Shown here piece by piece: positions 61,184-64,000 of a stretch of 64,000 bases of DNA (within the stretch, counting starts at the first letter, position 1; each line of letters starts with the position of its first letter). This stretch comes from Rhizobium ecuadorense (lineage in GTDB: Bacteria; Pseudomonadota; Alphaproteobacteria; Rhizobiales; Rhizobiaceae), in contig NZ_LFIO01000381.1 in the NCBI RefSeq assembly GCF_001187535.1, positions 1 to 64,000 on the forward strand. Direction: 5' to 3'. A model generated the notes under the pieces. The model did not search any database. It was not told the origin of the DNA and saw only the letters and a list, made by a program, of their open reading frames with translations. A program made the translations under genes and the position numbers.

Positions 61184-64000
61184 CTACCGCCCCGGCCGCC
61201 CGGTCTTCCCCTTCGTCCGCCCCTTGCGCTTCTGCTCGCCCGGGTCCTCATAGCTCCCCACACCCGTCTTGCCCCTGACCACTGGCCGCACGCCATCGTC
61301 GCGTTCCGGCTGGCGTGCCGGCCCTTCGCTTGCGCTGCGGGCGTTCGTCTCTGCAATCGATTCACTGGATCGATTGCTCCGGCTGTCGCCGGACCGTTCC
61401 TCACCCAGCAGCGGTGAAAACCGCCTCGTGCTCTTTGATGCGTCCGGCTTCTCCGGCACCTGTCCGATGACCGGCTTTTCCGTTCGGCCGACTGTCATTT
61501 CGTCGAGGTCGTTTTTGCGGAACAGGCTCTTCTTGGCGGGTTCGGCGATGTCGCGGCCGTTCGTCGCTGCAATCGATTCACTGGATCGATTGCTCCGCTG
61601 CGCGGACCGCTCCTCACCTTCGAGGGCGGGTTTGCGGAAGAGCGGGGTGGTGGTGTCGGTGCCTGGGCCCATGTCGTCGATCGAGGGTCTTGAGAAGTAG
61701 GAGGGTGTGGCCCCCTCATCCGCCCCGCGGGCACCAGCCGGGGTCGAGCCGCCGGTCTCGACCCGTCCTTCGGACCCCCGCTGGGGAGAAGGGGACTTGC
61801 CTCGGGCTTTTCCTTCCATCGCCTTCGACTCTTCACGGGCCATCGGGTCGTCCATGACAGCCAGTTCGGCGGCCTTGAGGCGTTTGATTTCGTCGCGCAG
61901 GCGGGCGGCTTTTTCGAAGTCGAGGTCGGCGGCGGCGTCGCGCATGCTTTTTTCGAGCGCGTTGAGATGGGTCTGCAGGTTGTTGCCGACGAGGTTGCCG
62001 CCATCGGCGAAGCCCTTGCCGGAGACGCCTGATATATCGGCGCGGACGTGGTCGCGTTCGTAGACGCTGTCGAGAATGTCGGAGATCCTGGCTTTCACCG
62101 ATTCCGGGGTGATGCCGTGCTCCTGGTTATAGATCATCTGCTTTTCGCGGCGGCGGCCGGTTTCTTCCATCGCCCGCTTCATCGAGCCGGTGACCTGGTC
62201 GGCATAGAGAATGACCTTGCCGTCGACGTTACGCGCCGCACGACCAATGGTCTGGATCAACGAGGTCTCGGAGCGCAGAAAACCTTCCTTGTCGGCGTCG
62301 AGGATGGCGACGAAGCCGCATTCGGGAATGTCGAGGCCCTCGCGCAGCAGGTTGATGCCGACGAGCACGTCGAAAGCACCCAAACGAAGGTCGCGGAGGA
62401 TTTCGATGCGCTCCAGCGTGTCGATGTCGGAGTGCATGTAGCGGACGCGCACGCCCTGCTCATGCAGATATTCTGTGAGGTCCTCGGCCATGCGCTTGGT
62501 CAGCACGGTGCACAGGGTGCGATAGCCCTTGGCGGCGGTTTCGCGGATCTCGCCGAGCACGTCGTCGACCTGGGTGCGGGCCGAGCGGACCTCGACAGGC
62601 GGGTCGATCAGGCCTGTGGGTCGGATCACCTGTTCGGCGAAGACGCCGCCGGATTGTTCCATTTCCCAGCCGCCTGGCGTGGCCGAAACGGCGATGGTGT
62701 CGGGGCGCATGGCGTCCCATTCCTCGAAGCGCAGCGGCCGGTTGTCCATGCAGGAAGGAAGGCGGAAGCCGTATTCGGCCAGCGTCGCCTTACGCCGGAA
62801 GTCGCCCCGGTACATGCCGCCGATCTGCGGCACGGTGACATGGCTCTCGTCGATGAAGACGAGGGCGTTGTCGGGGATGTACTCGAACAGCGTCGGCGGC
62901 GGATCGCCGGGGTCGCGGCCGGTGAGATAACGCGAATAGTTCTCGATGCCTTGGCAGGAGCCTGTGGCTTCGAGCATTTCGACATCGTAGCGGGTGCGCT
63001 GCTCCAGGCGCTGGGCCTCCAGCAGGCGGCCGGCCTTCTCCAGTTCGGCCAGGCGAAGCCTGAGCTCTTCCTTGATCGACTTGATGGCGCCGTTCAACGT
63101 CGGGCGCGGGGTGACATAGTGCGAGTTGGCGTAGATCTTCACCGATTTCAGGTCGCCGACCTTCTGGCCGGTCAGCGGATCGAACTCGGTGATGGCGTCG
63201 ATCTCGTCGCCGAACATCGAGATGCGCCAGGCGGCATCCTCCAAGTGGGCGGGGAAGAGTTCGATCGTATCGCCGCGCACCCGGAAGGAGCCGCGGGTGA
63301 AATCCATGTCGCGTCGCTTATACTGCTGGGCGACGAGGTCGGCCAGCAGCTGGCGCTGGTCGAGCCGGTCGCCGACCGACATCTGGAAGGTCATCGCCGT
63401 ATAGGTCTCGACCGAGCCGATACCGTAGATGCAGGAGACCGAGGCGACGATGATGCAGTCGTCGCGTTCGAGCAGCGAGCGCGTCGCCGAGTGGCGCATG
63501 CGGTCGATCTGTTCGTTGATCGAGCTTTCCTTCTCGATATAGGTGTCGGAGCGCGGCACATAGGCTTCCGGCTGGTAGTAATCATAGTAGGAAACGAAAT
63601 ATTCCACCGCATTGTCGGGGAAGAAATTCTTAAATTCGGAATAGAGCTGGGCGGCCAGCGTCTTGTTCGGCGCCAGGATGACGGCCGGACGCTGCGTCGC
63701 CTCGATCACCTTTGCCATGGTGAAGGTCTTGCCGGAGCCGGTGACGCCGAGCAGCACCTGGCTGCGGTCGCCATTCTCCAGCCCTTCGACGAGGTCGCGG
63801 ATGGCGGTGGGCTGGTCGCCGGCCGGCTCGTAATCCGATTTCATCAGGATGCGGATGCCGCCTTCCGTTTTGTCGGGGCGGGCAGGGCGGTGCGGCGTCC
63901 AGATCTTGCCGTTCTTGTGCAGCGGATTGCCGCTCTCGATCAGCGCCGACAGCGCCTCGACCGTGGCGGTGACGCCGCCGGACGAGATCTTGTCGGCATC
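61184..64000 (-). CDS. uvrB: Excinuclease ABC subunit B, 5' end beyond window
   Basis: UvrB, the damage-verification helicase of nucleotide excision repair; it works with UvrA and UvrC. The frame stays open to the window edge without a stop, and the sequence before the usual [15 protein letters not shown] (63844) reads [32 protein letters not shown], an N-terminal extension typical of Rhizobiales UvrB; so the true start is outside. Visible: Walker A GVTGSGKT, beta-hairpin [32 protein letters not shown] and the UVR motif [20 protein letters not shown]. Beyond it a disordered tail of about 220 aa (61184-61850) contains captured repeats (separate entries). Confidence 0.95.
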   Translation of the reverse strand, partial: DADKISSGGVTATVEALSALIESGNPLHKNGKIWTPHRPARPDKTEGGIRILMKSDYEPAGDQPTAIRDLVEGLENGDRSQVLLGVTGSGKTFTMAKVIEATQRPAVILAPNKTLAAQLYSEFKNFFPDNAVEYFVSYYDYYQPEAYVPRSDTYIEKESSINEQIDRMRHSATRSLLERDDCIIVASVSCIYGIGSVETYTAMTFQMSVGDRLDQRQLLADLVAQQYKRRDMDFTRGSFRVRGDTIELFPAHLEDAAWRISMFGDEIDAITEFDPLTGQKVGDLKSVKIYANSHYVTPRPTLNGAIKSIKEELRLRLAELEKAGRLLEAQRLEQRTRYDVEMLEATGSCQGIENYSRYLTGRDPGDPPPTLFEYIPDNALVFIDESHVTVPQIGGMYRGDFRRKATLAEYGFRLPSCMDNRPLRFEEWDAMRPDTIAVSATPGGWEMEQSGGVFAEQVIRPTGLIDPPVEVRSARTQVDDVLGEIRETAAKGYRTLCTVLTKRMAEDLTEYLHEQGVRVRYMHSDIDTLERIEILRDLRLGAFDVLVGINLLREGLDIPECGFVAILDADKEGFLRSETSLIQTIGRAARNVDGKVILYADQVTGSMKRAMEETGRRREKQMIYNQEHGITPESVKARISDILDSVYERDHVRADISGVSGKGFADGGNLVGNNLQTHLNALEKSMRDAAADLDFEKAARLRDEIKRLKAAELAVMDDPMAREESKAMEGKARGKSPSPQRGSEGRVETGGSTPAGARGADEGATPSYFSRPSIDDMGPGTDTTTPLFRKPALEGEERSAQRSNRSSESIAATNGRDIAEPAKKSLFRKNDLDEMTVGRTEKPVIGQVPEKPDASKSTRRFSPLLGEERSGDSRSNRSSESIAETNARSASEGPARQPERDDGVRPVVRGKTGVGSYEDPGEQKRKGRTKGKTGRPGR
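61341..61405 (-). repeat. In-frame palindromic repeat in uvrB tail, copy B1
   Basis: A 31-base core (61351-61381) identical to copy B2, centred on a palindrome CAATCGAT-TCACTGG-ATCGATTG (arms 61354-61361 and 61369-61376; arms perfect). Flanks up to 61405 also align. It encodes [13 protein letters not shown] in the UvrB tail. Confidence 0.8.
61556..61619 (-). repeat. In-frame palindromic repeat in uvrB tail, copy B2
   Basis: Second copy of the element at 61341-61405, with the same 31-base core (61568-61598; palindrome arms 61571-61578 and 61586-61593) and similar flanks (CGTTCGTC and CGGACCG-TCCTCACC). It encodes [13 protein letters not shown] in the same reading frame. Confidence 0.8.
61700..61800 (-). 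repeat. In-frame copy of element A in uvrB tail
   Basis: This stretch aligns with the intergenic repeat at 3190-3275; 23 bases are identical (61768-61790 versus 3246-3268). In uvrB it is read as part of [20 protein letters not shown] and [12 protein letters not shown]. So a dispersed non-coding repeat has become coding sequence without breaking the frame. Confidence 0.75.

Noticed and set aside
1..64000. tRNA, rRNA, CRISPR arrays, phage or insertion-sequence genes
   Set aside because: I looked for conserved tRNA arms, repeat-spacer patterns and transposase or integrase motifs and found none. Without tools a divergent tRNA or short ncRNA could be missed.

Overview
This window looks like chromosomal DNA of a Rhizobium in the R. 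leguminosarum / R. etli group. The evidence is high GC with densely packed genes, a UvrB with a long alphaproteobacterial C-terminal extension, BA14K and DUF-type proteins typical of Rhizobiales, an alphaproteobacterial LexA box (GAAC-N7-GAAC), and many dispersed Rhizobiales-type palindromic repeats between genes. I see no rRNA or tRNA gene, CRISPR array, prophage or complete insertion sequence. The species assignment is inference.

Layout: 0.1-3.2 kb holds a LolD/MacB-type ABC exporter (ATPase plus two FtsX permeases). 3.5-6.4 kb holds a redox-looking cluster: a split-barrel/GAF/winged-helix regulator and a PNPOx-like protein, divergent from a hemerythrin and a Cys-rich mini-protein. 6.7-10.1 kb has two tandem 496-aa beta-helix proteins, probably secreted. 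10.1-16.6 kb has an exported intradiol dioxygenase, a CPA1 Na+/H+ antiporter, the Kup K+ transporter and an MFS permease. 17-21.5 kb holds small exported or membrane proteins and a PLP decarboxylase. 21.8-28.5 kb holds metabolic singletons: acetyltransferase, ornithine cyclodeaminase family, DapB, VOC proteins, a degenerate nitrilase, a phosphatase and a GFA protein. 28.7-33.9 kb has an MsbA-like exporter, a LysE exporter, a Coq7-type hydroxylase, DUF2233 and UbiA. 34-36.2 kb has argG divergent from an Lrp-type regulator.

36.3-43 kb holds a P-loop kinase, a murein-endopeptidase-like membrane protein, an HxlR regulator divergent from a DHFR-like reductase, and a three-gene ABC-2 exporter divergent from an FMN reductase. 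43-49.7 kb has a two-component system with a newly noticed 48-aa membrane protein upstream, a DUF3313 lipoprotein and secreted low-complexity proteins. 49.8-54.5 kb has an alpha/beta hydrolase, a cytoplasmic HtrA-like protease, DusA and a cold-shock protein. 54.7-57.6 kb is a large RTX/cadherin-like protein. 57.9-64 kb has a GNAT gene and its frameshifted duplicate flanking a LexA-boxed SRAP gene, then uvrB, whose 5' end lies beyond the window.

The most interesting points are: (1) the split-barrel/GAF/hemerythrin cluster with a helically phased TTAG operator; (2) dispersed palindromic repeats captured in frame inside the uvrB tail; (3) a LexA box lying on the -10 of the SRAP gene; (4) a series of strong inverted repeats in divergent promoters (argG/lrp, hxlR, two-component system, ABC-2 exporter); (5) a nitrilase-fold protein that seems to have lost its catalytic Cys and Lys; (6) gene remnants of an SDR, an alpha/beta hydrolase and a GNAT.
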